Below are positions 23,460 to 35,136 of a stretch of DNA of 64,000 nucleotides, piece after piece (the stretch's first letter is position 1; each line of letters opens with the position of its first letter). Source of the stretch: Uranotaenia lowii (lineage: Eukaryota; Arthropoda; Insecta; Diptera; Culicidae). Position numbers and translations under genes: made by a program. The stretch covers positions 1 through 64,000 of the forward strand of contig NW_026598378.1 in NCBI RefSeq assembly GCF_029784155.1, read 5' to 3'. The notes under the pieces are model-generated. The model was not told the DNA's origin. It was given only the letters and a program-made list of their open reading frames with translations, and made no database searches.

Positions 23460-24500
23460 TTTGGTTTTTTAAACTTGTTGAAGACTCATTTTTCATGTTT
23501 TCCAACGTTTGTGTACTTTTCGTTGTTTTTTCCACACCATTTTATTATTAGTTTTTCATAAATGTTCCAAGTTCCACTAATAGTTTTTTGAAGTGATCTA
23601 AAAGAAATGATCTCGGAACCCAAATCGTCCATTTTATGATGTTATAACAAAAGATTTTTTTTCAATTTTTCCATTCTTGGAAAAAAAAATTCATTAATTA
23701 TTGTGGAGAAAGATAAAGTAAAAATTCTTGGAAATAATTTGATTGAATTCGCAGTACTTAACGGTTTAAGTTTTCGCATAATTGGTTGGTGAAATTGAAC
23801 ACATTGATGATCAACATTAATACAAAAGTCATAGATTGACCGATAAAACTGAATTGTATAAATTTAAAACCTCATACTTATTTTCAAATAAAGTTCCTTG
23901 TGTTGGATTTGGTTTTTCCAGATAATGCACGTTAAATTTTTGTGTCCTCCATTTAGATTTCTCGACGCCTTTCAAAGCGTTGAAATCACAACTCTCAACT
24001 TATAACTCTGAATTAAATTATTTTATCTTTCTATATGAGGAATTCTAAAAATACGAAAATGGATGGTTCTAAAAAGCTTGATTTTAAGAAAATAGCTTAA
24101 TATGTTTTCAGCACTCAATCCAAATTCATAATGAAGATAAATCATTGCATCCATACTTCACACACTGTATATTCTTATAGACTCCAAAGCCCTGCAGCAG
24201 TGGTAGGGAGTACTTCGAAAACCAATACAATTCAAGTCAATACATACTTTACAGGTTAGTTGTATTTTTCAATCCGAAATGTTAGCTCATTATTGCATCC
24301 AAAATTCTCGTATCTACCGGCACCACGTGCTTACAGCAATAGAGGGTACAAAAAACACCCGCCAAACATTTCCACTTTCTAATCTTTTACGCTCAGCAAG
24401 CTTTGATTTGCTTTCCAGTACACTTGAACTCTGGATAGTCGTTTCTTAAGCCCGGCCCATGGTGATGGTGAAAACAACCCGCCAAAGGAAACGAAAATCG
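23460..24500. other. AT-rich non-coding stretch
   Basis: No coding frame with a known domain, no RNA gene and no repeat with defined ends was seen. Confidence 0.35.
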
Positions 24501-24519
24501 GCTGCCAAATGGGTGCCAT

Positions 24520-24730
24520 GACTTTTGATTTGTGGAAAAAAAACGAAAATTGTATGGGAGGGTCCCTTTTCTTAGGTGGGAGGGGCTTAGAACTATCACT
24601 AAAACCTTACCCTGGTCCAAATACATCTCTGTACCAAATTTCAGGCTGATCGGTTAAGCGGTGTCGATTTGTATAAGGTGCATACAAACATATATAGTAG
24701 TCCAACTCATCTTTATATATTAGATGAGAC
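24520..24730. repeat. Old interspersed repeat, 3'-end-like
   Basis: The order TTGTATGGGAGGGTCCC, GGGAGGGGCTTAGA, CCTGGTCCAAATAC, CAAATTTCAGGCTGATCGGT and finally TTTATATATTAGATGAG resembles a widespread insect repeat end that I know by pattern only. Family not assigned. Confidence 0.4.
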
Positions 24731-26472
24731 ACAATCACGATGGACGGTGCGGAGAGGGGTTCCCACTTTTTTGTGCCACATCCCGAACTTAGGCAGTCAA
24801 CTTACTGGCGTAAGTACGCATGACTTTCCGGTCCAAAGTTTTGTCCACCGGATTCGATTTCCACCAAAATGTTTACTGTCCACGAAGCTGCTTTCCTCTC
24901 AATACTTCCGAATAGAATTTGGGACCGCTCCGATGCGTACTTCTTTCTTTTTCGCCAACAGACTCTGCGAAATGTTGGTTAAAATTCACCATTTGTGCAC
25001 GATACTTTATGACGGATAAATCGAGTTTTTTGCCTGCTCAATTTCCAAAAACCTCAGGAAAGAAGATTCATATTTCTGGTTTTTCATAAATGGTAATTTT
25101 GTTTTCCAACAGTCTTAATAAAAAAAGTGATGAATACAGTGTTTATGCTCGTTTGCTTCCATCTCATAAAAGAGTCAGCCTTCCTGATTTTTTGTATGTG
25201 AAGAAAATTGTCTGATATTACGTTGACTGATTTCAATATTACGTTCAAAGCTACATATGTCTACACTAGGCATCAGGGTTAAAATTTTAAACAATAAAAT
25301 TGCATGTTTGCAGTAAGGAGACATAATTCATTCCCGGAAATTTAAAACACCTAACAAGTATACTTTTTCCTTGCGTTCTGGGCCTTGGAATACTTTTTTT
25401 ACAAAAATGACTCGTATTTTATTCCTAGGAAAATCCAAACAAACAAATACATCAGTGGTCGCTAACGGAAACGTAATTCAGAATATATGTATCTACTTTG
25501 TTGTTTACTCATGTAAAAATGTAAAAAAAAAATCATTCAAGAACGTACAATGCAAGGCGAACTAAAAGATTCATGAAAATTAGAGACAGATAAAATAATT
25601 CATAGTCCATGTGGCGATTTCCAGATTCGTATCTCAGGACACAGTAACGGAGTTTACTTCTGAATTGGTCGTCAGCCTTATTATACACATAGCGAAATAA
25701 AATTGTGGTTTTTTAATGCTTGTTACGAAAAAGTCATTATGTACTATTATAAATAAAACCTGCTAAAAATTCGTTCTCCAAAAAACATTTTCGTTAAAAA
25801 ACCGTTAACATCATCAATTGCTGTATTGTGAAAGTTTAGATAAACAATTATTAAGAGAAGTGTGTTTGACCGTTAATGATTATTTTAAAAACACTTTGGA
25901 AGATCTTTCATTAAGATATCCTTTTCACACTGCCTTCTTTAAGAATGAATTGGGAAACATGTATAGGCCTTCTAAAGACATAAATTTGGTTTGATGTTAA
26001 AAATAATTACGGAAAGCAGCAGCAAAAATCGGCTACAAGGCCATACCAGCCAAGCCCCGTGCCTTTTTAAAAAGGAAATTAATTTCTTGCAAGCTCTGTC
26101 CAAACTGGCAATTTTCACGTTATCTGCCAAATTCTGAACTTAAAAGATGAAAACGACGATGGCCGTAGCTGGAGAGATAAAAATAGCATCGCATTCGTTG
26201 TTTTGGTTCGTTCGTTTGTTCATATTGTGAAATTTTGGTTGGGGGCAATAAAAAGAATGTTCCTAAATAAGATGAAGCATCGCATCGTGAAACATCAGTA
26301 GGAGATAATTTTCTAATTAAATGGTTTTGTCGGACTATAGCAGGATCCTGTATTGCCGCTTGTTTAGCTCGAAACTTCTATCGAGGGCTGTTTATTTTGA
26401 TAGTAATTTATCCAGTTTTATTTGATAATAATATGATTTTTACAAGTTTATCTCCAATTCTACACTTTTTAT
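24731..26472. other. Non-coding stretch
   Basis: 24731-25020 is less AT-rich and holds a 116-codon frame without a recognised domain. 25021-26472 is AT-rich and featureless. Confidence 0.3.
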
Positions 26473-27317
26473 TCTTCAATCTTCAATCTTCAATCTACAA
26501 TCTTCAATCTTCAATCTTCAATCTTCAATCTTCAATCTTCAATCTTCAATCTTCAATCTTCAATCTTCAATCTTCAATCTACAATCTTCAATCTTCAATC
26601 TTCAATCTTCAATTTTCAATCTTCAATCTTCAATCTTCAATCTTCAATCTTCAATCTTCAATCTTCAATCTTCAATCTTCAATCTTCAATCTTCAATCTT
26701 CAATCTTCAATCTTCAATCTTCAATCTTCAATCTTCAATCTTCAATCTTCAATCTTCAATCTTCAATCTTCAATCTTCAATCTTCAATCTTCAATCTTCA
26801 ATCTTCAATCTTCAATCTTCAATCTTCAATCTTCAATCTTCAATCTTCAATCTTCAATCTTCAATCTTCAATCTTCAATCTTCAATCTTCAATCTTCAAT
26901 CTTCAATCTTCAATCTTCCATCTTCAATCTTCAATCTTCAATCTTCAATCTTCAATTTTCAATCTTTAATCTTCAATCTTCAATCTTCAATCTTCAATAT
27001 TCAATCTTCAATCTTCAATCTTCAATCTTCAATGTTCAATCTTCAATCTTCAATCTTCAATCTTCAATCTTCAATCTTCAATCTTCAATCTTCAATCTTC
27101 AATCTTCAATCTTCAATCTTCAATCTTCAATCTTCAATCTTCAATCTTCAATCTTCAATCTTCAATCTTCAATCTTCAATCTTCAATCTTCAATCTTCAA
27201 TCTTCAATCTTCAATCTTCAATCTTTAATCTTCAATCTTCAATCTTCAATCTTCAATCTTCAATCTTCAATCTTCATTCTTTATTTTTCAATCTTACATC
27301 TTACGTCTTCAATCTTA
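26473..27317. repeat. 7-bp tandem array (CTTCAAT)n, about 120 units
   Basis: The unit CTTCAAT repeats almost without break, with rare substitutions (CTACAAT, TTTTCAAT, CTTCCAT). Units degenerate at the right edge (CTTATTTTTCAAT, CTTACAT). Because 7 is not a multiple of 3, the translated period is seven residues; the long frames over it are by-products. Confidence 0.95.
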
Positions 27318-28548
27318 AATTTTAATTAATCTTAAGTTTTAACATTTTGACACTTTTGATTTTTTTTTGCGCGTTTCTAACGGACGCTAATTTTTTTTCT
27401 AGATAGACAAATATTTTCTTATAAGCTTCTTTTCCACCCGATTAACCTTCCTCTGATCTTTGAAACAAACGGGAAACTTTTATCAAGATTAAATCGAGAA
27501 TAATATTTGTAAGAATTCAAGCGGAACTGATGATATTTTGCTGAAAAAAAACCATCCCGCCGCTCTAAAATCTTGTCACCGAGAGGGTGGACATCAAAAG
27601 CGAAAAACAAAAGTGAAAAACAGTTTAATCTGGGTTCAACCAGCCTGACCAATCTCCTCGAATGATGGTCGCTCGCTTGTGGTGGTTTAATCGAAAACTA
27701 ATTGCCGAGTTCGCGAAATTAATATTGGAAAACCGGGGAGAGCTAGCGAGCAGGATCGATCAGACGGATGGCCAGAAATCAGCCAGAATACCGGAAGGCA
27801 GTCGGTCGTGTTCGACTCATCAAAGAGATCTAATTAAAACCGTTCAAAACAAATCGATTCAATTCTCGGTGACTGAAATTAGCTTTATCGGAACTGATTG
27901 GCGATTAGTTGCGAATCAAATCATCGCTCTCTCGCTAGCCTCCAGCGATGGGATGTAGAATTCCGAATTAGCTGCTGGAAAATGTAATACGTATTGAACT
28001 ACATGCATTGATTGTGGGAAACCCGTTGAACGTGTTTGTTCCATCCAGCTATTATCTATCTGGTTTGAAAGGCATAATTGTGTAATTAATTTTTATAAGT
28101 CTAAAGTCGGGATTTATTGGTTCAAATTGAAGGGATAAGGAAATTTTGAGACATGAGATTAAAGTTATTATTATGAACTTGCATTCAGTTTTCAATTTTG
28201 ATATTACATACAGACGGATTCCTTCATCTGAAAAAATAAAATCGAAAAGTTATTCTGGATTTCGAACTAACTATATATGTATGTCTTTGGTTGAAATTAG
28301 GTTATGCCATTTTGTTTCTGGAGCCACAAATTTCAGATTTCGAGACTTGATATCTAAAGCCTCATTTAAATTTTTTTCGTTAATTATAATTTGAAAATTT
28401 AAATCAAATTTCAAAATGTTAAAAAAAGAAAATATTTTCTTTAAGTTTTTCAATTAAAAAAAAAGGCAAACAGATATTCAGCAACACCCTGTCTGAAAAA
28501 ATAACAATTTGATTATAATAAATATCATTTTCAATTTAGAAAATTCAA
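27318..28548. other. Non-coding stretch between two arrays
   Basis: 27640-27960 is more balanced in composition and looks single-copy. Nothing with coding similarity was recognised. Confidence 0.35.
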
Positions 28549-30825
28549 ATGACAAAAATGACGAAAATGACAAAAAATAACAAAAATGACAAAAAATGAC
28601 GAAAATGACAAAAACGATAAAATTGACAAAAATGACAAAAATGACAATTTTGAAATAACAAAAATGACAAAAATGACAAAAATGACAAAAATGACAAAAA
28701 TGACAAAAATGACAAAAATGACAAAAATGACAAAAATGACAAAAATGACAAAAATGACAAAAATGACAAAAATGACAAAAATGACAAAAATGACAAAAAT
28801 GACAAAAATGACAAAAATGACAAAAATGACAAAAATGACAAAAATGACAAAAATGACAAAAATGACAAAAATGACAAAAATGACAAAAATGACAAAAATG
28901 ACAAAAATGACAAAAATGACAAAAATGACAAAAATGACAAAAATGACAAAAATGACAAAAATGACAAAAATGACAAAAATGACAAAAATGACAAAAATGA
29001 CAAAAATGACAAAAATGACAAAAATGACAAAAATGACAAAAATGACAAAAATGACAAAAATGACAAAAATGACAAAAATGACAAAAATGACAAAAATGAC
29101 AAAAATGACAAAAATGACAAAAATGACAAAAATGACAAAAATGACAAAAATGACAAAAATGACAAAAATGACAAAAATGACAAAAATGACAAAAATGACA
29201 AAAATGACATAAATGACAAAAATGACAAAAATGACAAAAATGACAAAAATGACAAAAATGACAAAAATGACAAAAATGACAAAAATGACAAAAATGACAA
29301 AAATGACAAAAATGACAAAAATGACAAAAATGACAAAAATGACAAAAATGACAAAAATGACAAAAATGACAAAAATGACAAAAATGACAAAAATGACAAA
29401 AATGACAAAAATGACAAAAATGACAAAAATGACAAAAATGACAAAAATGACAAAAATGACAAAAATGACAAAAATGACAAAAATGACAAAAATGACAAAA
29501 ATGACAAAAATGACAAAAATGACAAAAATGACAAAAATGACAAAAATGACAAAAATGACAAAAATGACAAAAATGACATAAATGACAAAAATGACAAAAA
29601 TGACAAAAATGACAAAAATGACAAAAATGACAAAAATGACAAAAATGACAAAAATGACAAAAATGACAAAAATGACAAAAATGACAAAAATGACAAAAAT
29701 GACAAAAATGACAAAAATGACAAAAATGACAAAAATGACAAAAATGACAAAAATGACAAAAATGACAAAAATGACAAAAATGACAAAAATGACAAAAATG
29801 ACAAAAATGACAAAAATGACAAAAATGACAAAAATGACAAAAATGACAAAAATGACAAAAATGACAAAAATGACAAAAATGACAAAAATGACAAAAATGA
29901 CAAAAATGACAAAAATGACAAAAATGACAAAAATGACAAAAATGACAAAAATGACAAAAATGACAAAAATGACAAAAATGACAAAAATGACAAAAATGAC
30001 AAAAATGACAAAAATGACAAAAATGACAAAAATGACAAAAATGACAAAAATGACAAAAATGACAAAAATGACAAAAATGACAAAAATGACAAAAATGACA
30101 AAAATGACAAAAATGACAAAAATGACAAAAATGACAAAAATGACAAAAATGACAAAAATGACAAAAATGACAAAAATGACAAAAATGACAAAAATGACAA
30201 AAATGACAAAAATGACAAAAATGACAAAAATGACAAAAATGACAAAAATGACAAAAATGACAAAAATGACAAAAATGACAAAAATGACAAAAATGACAAA
30301 AATGACAAAAATGACAAAAATGACAAAAATGACAAAAATGACAAAAATGACAAAAATGACAAAAATGACAAAAATGACAAAAATGACAAAAATGACAAAA
30401 ATGACAAAAATGACAAAAATGACAAAAATGACAAAAATGACAAAAATGACAAAAATGACAAAAATGACAAAAATGACAAAAATGACAAAAATGACAAAAT
30501 AAAAAAAATGACAAAAATGACAAAAATGAAAAAATGACAAAAATGACAAAAATGACAAAAATGACAAAAATGACAAAAATGACAAAAATGACAAAAATGA
30601 CAAAAATGAAAAAATGACAAAAATGACAAAAATGACAAAAATGACAAAAATGACAAAAATGACAAAAATGACAAAAATGACAAAAATGACAAAAATGACA
30701 AAAATGACAAAAATGACAAAAATGACAAAAATGACAAAAATGACAAAAATGACAAAAATGACAAAAATGACAAAAATGACAAAAATGACAAAAATGACAA
30801 AAATGACAAAAATGACAAAAATGAC
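28549..30825. repeat. 9-bp satellite (ATGACAAAA)n, left block
   Basis: This is about 253 units. After a ragged start (28549-28660, with ATGACGAAA, ATAACAAAA and ACGATAAAA variants) the array is almost purely 9-mers up to about 30490, followed by a few shorter variants. The unit has no stop codon in any of the three minus-strand frames and in two of the three plus frames, which explains very long open frames across it. It ends at the BEL left LTR. Confidence 0.95.
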
Positions 30826-31145
30826 TGTTAATGCAAAAAATCACCATGTCAGCCCAAGCGCAATTAAAATGCATATCGCACTGCCGCCACACGAGAACGC
30901 GAGTATGATAGAAGACGGACCGAACCCATTGTGTCTTTTTACCGTTCGCAGACGGGCGAGAACGTATTGTGTGTGCTGATTGAAGATGATCCAAGTCAGT
31001 TCGGTTAGCAAGTCCGTCTCGCATTGTGTGCATCTGTTTGGCACTTACACTTAGTTTAGAAATTAAAACTAGAATCTAGAAAGAATCGGTGTTATTTGAT
31101 TCATGTGGGGAAATTCCGAATCCCATCCAGTTTCCTGTTGAAACA
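30826..31145 (+). repeat. 5' LTR of the BEL-type element
   Basis: 320 bp, beginning TGTTAATGC and ending TTGAAACA (TG...CA). As far as I can read, it is identical to the 3' LTR. Confidence 0.93.
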
Positions 31146-31147
31146 TT

Positions 31148-31165
31148 TGGTCCTTCGACAATCCG
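31148..31165 (+). promoter_or_regulatory. Candidate primer-binding site
   Basis: TGGTCCTTCGACAATCC begins two bases after the 5' LTR. It starts with TGG, complementary to a tRNA CCA end. The matching tRNA was not identified. Confidence 0.55.
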
Positions 31166-31965
31166 GATTTCGGGAACTCGCTAGTTTCCGAAAAGCCAGT
31201 TAACCGCGATAAAGTGTCAAACAAAAGAAAACCAAAACCACTGTACAGGTCGTCGAACTGTGGTGTGGCACAAGTTGCTGAAGAAGAGCGCTTATTTGTT
31301 AAGTGTTTGATTCCTTGATAAAAAAAAAATGACCCAAATCGTTGCGTGAAATCAATGTACTAACTTCTGTGCTGTGATACTAGTTAGCCAATGTGATAAT
31401 GAAAAGTATTTAGCCCCATTGTCTGTCGCTGTTGTCTAAATAAAAGTCCGCCGAATATTGGCCATAAATGTGACATTTGAGCTGCTGAATAAAAGATTTT
31501 ACTGATCTATTGCTGCCGATCGAACTAAAGCTGTCTACGATTGATCATGATCAATCCAATTGCTTCTGGATGAAGTGTTGCGGTTACCGGATAAACTGTT
31601 GCTGATACGGATGCACATAGGATACCCTGGGAAGTACAATTTTTGATTATTTTGCATGGTACTAGGTCTGTGGTGAATATCTGCTAGAAAATTCTACGTT
31701 CAGTACTAAATTGTGCGCATTCTGTTATCAGATAGGGTGGCTGGTTGAATACACAGCAGTTATCGGTAAAAAATTAAAATTGGGACGGTTGTTATATTCT
31801 GCACTATTGAGTTTCCTGCATTAGACGTTGTTGCGTTGAGTTTAACCTCTGTTTATAGTGAGTTTTTTCTCAGTTGCGAGACGTAGAGTAGATTCGATCT
31901 GTCAAAGTGAAGTGAAAAGTGATACGTAGCCTAGTTGGAATTTAAACTAAAAGTTCAGTGAAACT

Positions 31966-34095
31966 ATGTCACGAGAACTGCGTGAACTATATAAGACTGA
32001 AAGTAACCTGAGCCGTGTGTTTGAGTCAGTGCGAAATTTCATTGGAAGCGCAAAGAATAATGTAGTTTCTCGTGAGCATATCAGTGTACGATTAGAACGA
32101 TTAAACAGTGCATTTAAAGAATTCCAACTAGTGCGTACTAAAATAGAAATTTTAACCGACCATGTGGCCGGGGCAGATGATGATCCAGAGCAGGAATTGG
32201 CATTGAGGAATGCTAGAGAAAGGGAGAACGCAATTATCACCATGGAAAGAGAAGACGACTACTGCAATTTAAAGGGTGAGCTACTGCACCTCCAGTCATT
32301 GATATGTTCAACGAAAATCGCTGTAAATGTAGCTGCAAATACTTCTACGGTGTCTACTATGTCTGCGACTTCAGCTCGTATAAAATTACCAGAAATACAG
32401 CTTCCCTCTTTCGATGGAAATCTTCACAACTGGGTGCCTTTCCGGGATTTGTTTACTAGCCTTGTCCATTCGAGCGATCAATTGACGAATATGGACAAAT
32501 TTTCGTACCTTCGTTCTGCTTTGTCTGGAGAAGCTCTTCAAGCTGTAGTTTCAGTCGACATGACTGCAGCCAATTACGCTATCGCATGGTCATCTCTGAA
32601 ATTGCGTTACGAAAACAAAAAAACAATCGTCAAAACTTATCTCGACTCATTATTTGCGGTTGAGACTATGAAAATCGAGAACTACGAAAGCCTAAACAAC
32701 TTAGTCAGCCAATTTGAGAAAAACATTCAAATGCTTGAAAAAATTGGGGAAGAAACAGAAGGTTGGAGTACTTTGTTAGTACACATGGTTTGTACTCGCC
32801 TCGACCCGTCTACTTTACGTCAATGGGAAACTTTCCACAACTCTCGAGAAGTGCCGAAGTTCTCAGAATTGCTGACCTTCCTGAAAGACCACTGCAGCGT
32901 TCTTCAGACACTATTGTACGAAAATTCTAGTCCAGCTGAAAGCTTGGATAATCGATCAAGATTTGGAGTCTGTCATTCAACCGTTCAACATTCCAGTAAG
33001 TGTCCATTTTGTGAAGGGTTGTTCCATTCAGCTTTTCGGTGTTTAACATTTTTGAAGATGGAAGTTGAAGAACGCCGAGATTTAGTGTTCAAGGCTAGAC
33101 TTTGCCTGAATTGCCTGTCGCCCGGTCACATGGCTCGTGCATGCGCCAGAGGTTCCTGTCATCACTGCGGTTCGCGTCATCATTCCCTGCTGCATGCAGA
33201 TCCACAATCCTCCGTCTCGCATTCTCAGAACTGGCCCGACCCCTCCAGTATTCAAACTCCGCAAACTCAATCCCAACAACCGATCCCATCATCCCAACCA
33301 ACAACAAATCAAATCACCAGTCACCCTCCTAACCCGGAAGTTTCGACGTCACTTTCTGCCATACAATTGCACAACACCTCACCCATCAACACCACAGACC
33401 TCCCTGGAAAAATCCTGCACACCATTGCACACCCTACGCAGTCTTACAAACGAGCGCGCCGAGTTTTGTTGTCAACAGCAGTCATTTGTATCCAGGACCA
33501 GCTCGGGAACAAACAGTTTGCTCGAGCTTTGCTGGATTCATGTTCGCAGTATAGTTTCATGTCTAAGAGTTTTTGTCAACGTTTGAAACTCCAAACTGCA
33601 CCCGATTTCGTTACCGTACAGGGCATTGGCGGCTCTAAAAAGGTTTCACGTGAACAAGTTTTTGCCACAGTTTCCCCACGTTGCTCGTCGATTTCTTCAT
33701 TTTACGCCCCAATGACCTTCAATGTACTTCCGGAGCTCACAACCACACTCCCCGCTCACCATCTGGACATCAAACCATGGAATTTGCCCAGCATTAAATT
33801 GGCTGATCCCACATTTTTCAAGCCAGGGAAAATCGATGTTATAATTGGTGCCGAATTTTTCTTTGACCTGCTTGTTGACGGACGTTTTAAAATATCGAAT
33901 GCAGGTCCTAATCTACAAAACTCGGTATTTGGTTGGATCATAACGGGTACTGTTCTTCAGAATGTGTGCAGTTTCCGTTTCTCGACAGCTACTTTAACCA
34001 AAAAACGTCGAGCAACAAACCAGCGATTCGAACCAGAAGCAAGAGGAAATAGCATACGAGATCATCAATATCACCATAAACGACGTTTTGGCTAA
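31966..34095 (+). CDS. gag-pr: BEL/Pao Gag-protease polyprotein, 709 codons
   Basis: Single frame from ATG 31966 to TAA 34095. Residues 1-110 are charged and helical, likely coiled coil. Residues 135-305 form the gag domain common in BEL elements (LPEIQLPSFDGNLHNWVPFR, then SGEALQAV and later TFLKDHC). Zinc-binding clusters follow at about 345-410, including CLNCLSPGHMARAC (CX2CX4HX4C). After a Pro/Gln/Ser/Thr-rich linker comes an aspartic protease of the retropepsin type at about residues 500-665: RALLDSCSQYSFM carries the catalytic Asp (about 524), and FGWIITG lies near 655. The usual D-S-G triad reads D-S-C here, which also occurs in related elements, so activity is uncertain. The frame stops where pol would normally continue. 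Gag would package element RNA and the protease would mature the polyprotein. Confidence 0.9.
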   Translation: MSRELRELYKTESNLSRVFESVRNFIGSAKNNVVSREHISVRLERLNSAFKEFQLVRTKIEILTDHVAGADDDPEQELALRNARERENAIITMEREDDYCNLKGELLHLQSLICSTKIAVNVAANTSTVSTMSATSARIKLPEIQLPSFDGNLHNWVPFRDLFTSLVHSSDQLTNMDKFSYLRSALSGEALQAVVSVDMTAANYAIAWSSLKLRYENKKTIVKTYLDSLFAVETMKIENYESLNNLVSQFEKNIQMLEKIGEETEGWSTLLVHMVCTRLDPSTLRQWETFHNSREVPKFSELLTFLKDHCSVLQTLLYENSSPAESLDNRSRFGVCHSTVQHSSKCPFCEGLFHSAFRCLTFLKMEVEERRDLVFKARLCLNCLSPGHMARACARGSCHHCGSRHHSLLHADPQSSVSHSQNWPDPSSIQTPQTQSQQPIPSSQPTTNQITSHPPNPEVSTSLSAIQLHNTSPINTTDLPGKILHTIAHPTQSYKRARRVLLSTAVICIQDQLGNKQFARALLDSCSQYSFMSKSFCQRLKLQTAPDFVTVQGIGGSKKVSREQVFATVSPRCSSISSFYAPMTFNVLPELTTTLPAHHLDIKPWNLPSIKLADPTFFKPGKIDVIIGAEFFFDLLVDGRFKISNAGPNLQNSVFGWIITGTVLQNVCSFRFSTATLTKKRRATNQRFEPEARGNSIRDHQYHHKRRFG

Positions 34096-34300
34096 CATTT
34101 CGCCAAAAGCAGCGAAAGGTTATATCAATGCAAAGCAGTTGGAGATGAACAAGTTGACTACAGCCGATGTATCCACGTTGAAGAAATTCAACTTGAAGTC
34201 ATCAGAAGTACTGTCGTCAGCAGTAGAGCATCTTCAAATTCACCATTTTGTCTACAAACCTCTGCTCCTATTTGTGTATCTGGCAAGTCTTGGCCCGTGA
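34012..34300 (+). CDS. Overlapping frame after gag-protease, function unknown
   Basis: In the +1 frame relative to gag, an open stretch overlaps the last ~80 bases of gag and runs about 90 codons to a TGA at 34298-34300. Its translation is charged and helix-like (KQEEIAYEIINITINDVLA and onward). The only internal ATG is in the middle (34156 region). It could be a remnant of pol, the product of a frameshift, or accidental. No family recognised. Confidence 0.3.
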
Positions 34301-34816
34301 AGTCCTGTAGAACCCAGTTTAGTCCCGTTCAGTCCAGTACAGTCCAGTGCTGTCTTATTACTTCCTGTATGGTCCAGTAAAGTCCTGTGCAGATATGCAG
34401 TCCAGAGCAATCCGATTACCTAGTCAACCAGTCCTGCTAAATTCAATCCAATCGTCATGTTCGAAGTTGCAAAAGTGCAACCAGACACAACCAGTCTGAG
34501 CTGAGTTCCAGCAATAAGGCAATCAGGGATGACGCGGTTGCGATCGGACGGGTCGGACCTGTCATCCCACCACTTCTCCTAGTTAAGTATTCTTCTGTTT
34601 TATCAACCAGTTCGGACATTTATCCGCTTTTCTCACAGGGTCGTGGAGCTGGAACTTATGCTCATATTCATAATCAACATCATCGCAGAAACTTCAGTTG
34701 CCAAAGTTGAATGTGGATCGTCAGTCGAAGAATTTGGCTCAACCAGCATGGGTCGAATCGTCCTTCATGTGCTGTTGTTTGTTTGAAACTACATAAGTAT
34801 TTCAAGGCGGGCGGTA
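34301..34816 (+). other. BEL-type element interior without coding, AGTCC-rich, and polypurine tract
   Basis: 34300-34430 is packed with AGTCC, CAGTCC and AGTCCTG words in imperfect repetition. No integrase or reverse transcriptase motif is seen. AAGGCGGGCGGTA directly precedes the 3' LTR (about 34804-34816) and is the likely polypurine tract. Confidence 0.6.
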
Positions 34817-35136
34817 TGTTAATGCAAAAAATCACCATGTCAGCCCAAGCGCAATTAAAATGCATATCGCACTGCCGCCACACGAGAACGCGAGTATGAT
34901 AGAAGACGGACCGAACCCATTGTGTCTTTTTACCGTTCGCAGACGGGCGAGAACGTATTGTGTGTGCTGATTGAAGATGATCCAAGTCAGTTCGGTTAGC
35001 AAGTCCGTCTCGCATTGTGTGCATCTGTTTGGCACTTACACTTAGTTTAGAAATTAAAACTAGAATCTAGAAAGAATCGGTGTTATTTGATTCATGTGGG
35101 GAAATTCCGAATCCCATCCAGTTTCCTGTTGAAACA
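34817..35136 (+). repeat. 3' LTR of the BEL-type element
   Basis: 320 bp, TGTTAATGC to TTGAAACA, matching the 5' LTR along its length. It is followed directly by ATGAC and the satellite. Confidence 0.93.

Larger units (their letters stand above)
30826..35136 (+). mobile_element. BEL/Pao-type LTR retrotransposon, gag-protease only, inserted in the satellite
   Basis: Two LTRs (30826-31145 and 34817-35136) flank a 3.7-kb interior with a single intact gag-protease frame. ATGAC flanks both ends (30821-30825 and 35137-35141), a 5-bp duplication typical of BEL/Pao; since it lies in an ATGAC-containing satellite, chance identity is possible. No reverse transcriptase, RNase H or integrase is present in the 720 bp after gag. 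The element must rely on a complete relative for transposition. LTR identity says the insertion is recent, though it could also reflect gene conversion. Confidence 0.9.

Noticed and set aside
24669..25019. 116-codon frame
   Set aside because: It starts inside an old interspersed repeat and shows no family; the reverse strand was checked for a transposase N-terminus without a convincing match.
26473..27317. Telomere-like repeat
   Set aside because: The unit CTTCAAT is not the arthropod TTAGG type, and dipterans generally lack short telomeric repeats.
26397..27325. Frames of 97-190 codons with a repeating seven-residue motif
   Set aside because: Translation of the 7-bp array; no start context or domain.
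28478..31033. Long minus-strand frames across the left satellite block into the LTR
   Set aside because: Same repeat artefact, extended by accident into LTR sequence.
30841..31044. Minus-strand frames inside both LTRs
   Set aside because: Identical in both LTRs because the LTRs are identical; antisense and without domain.
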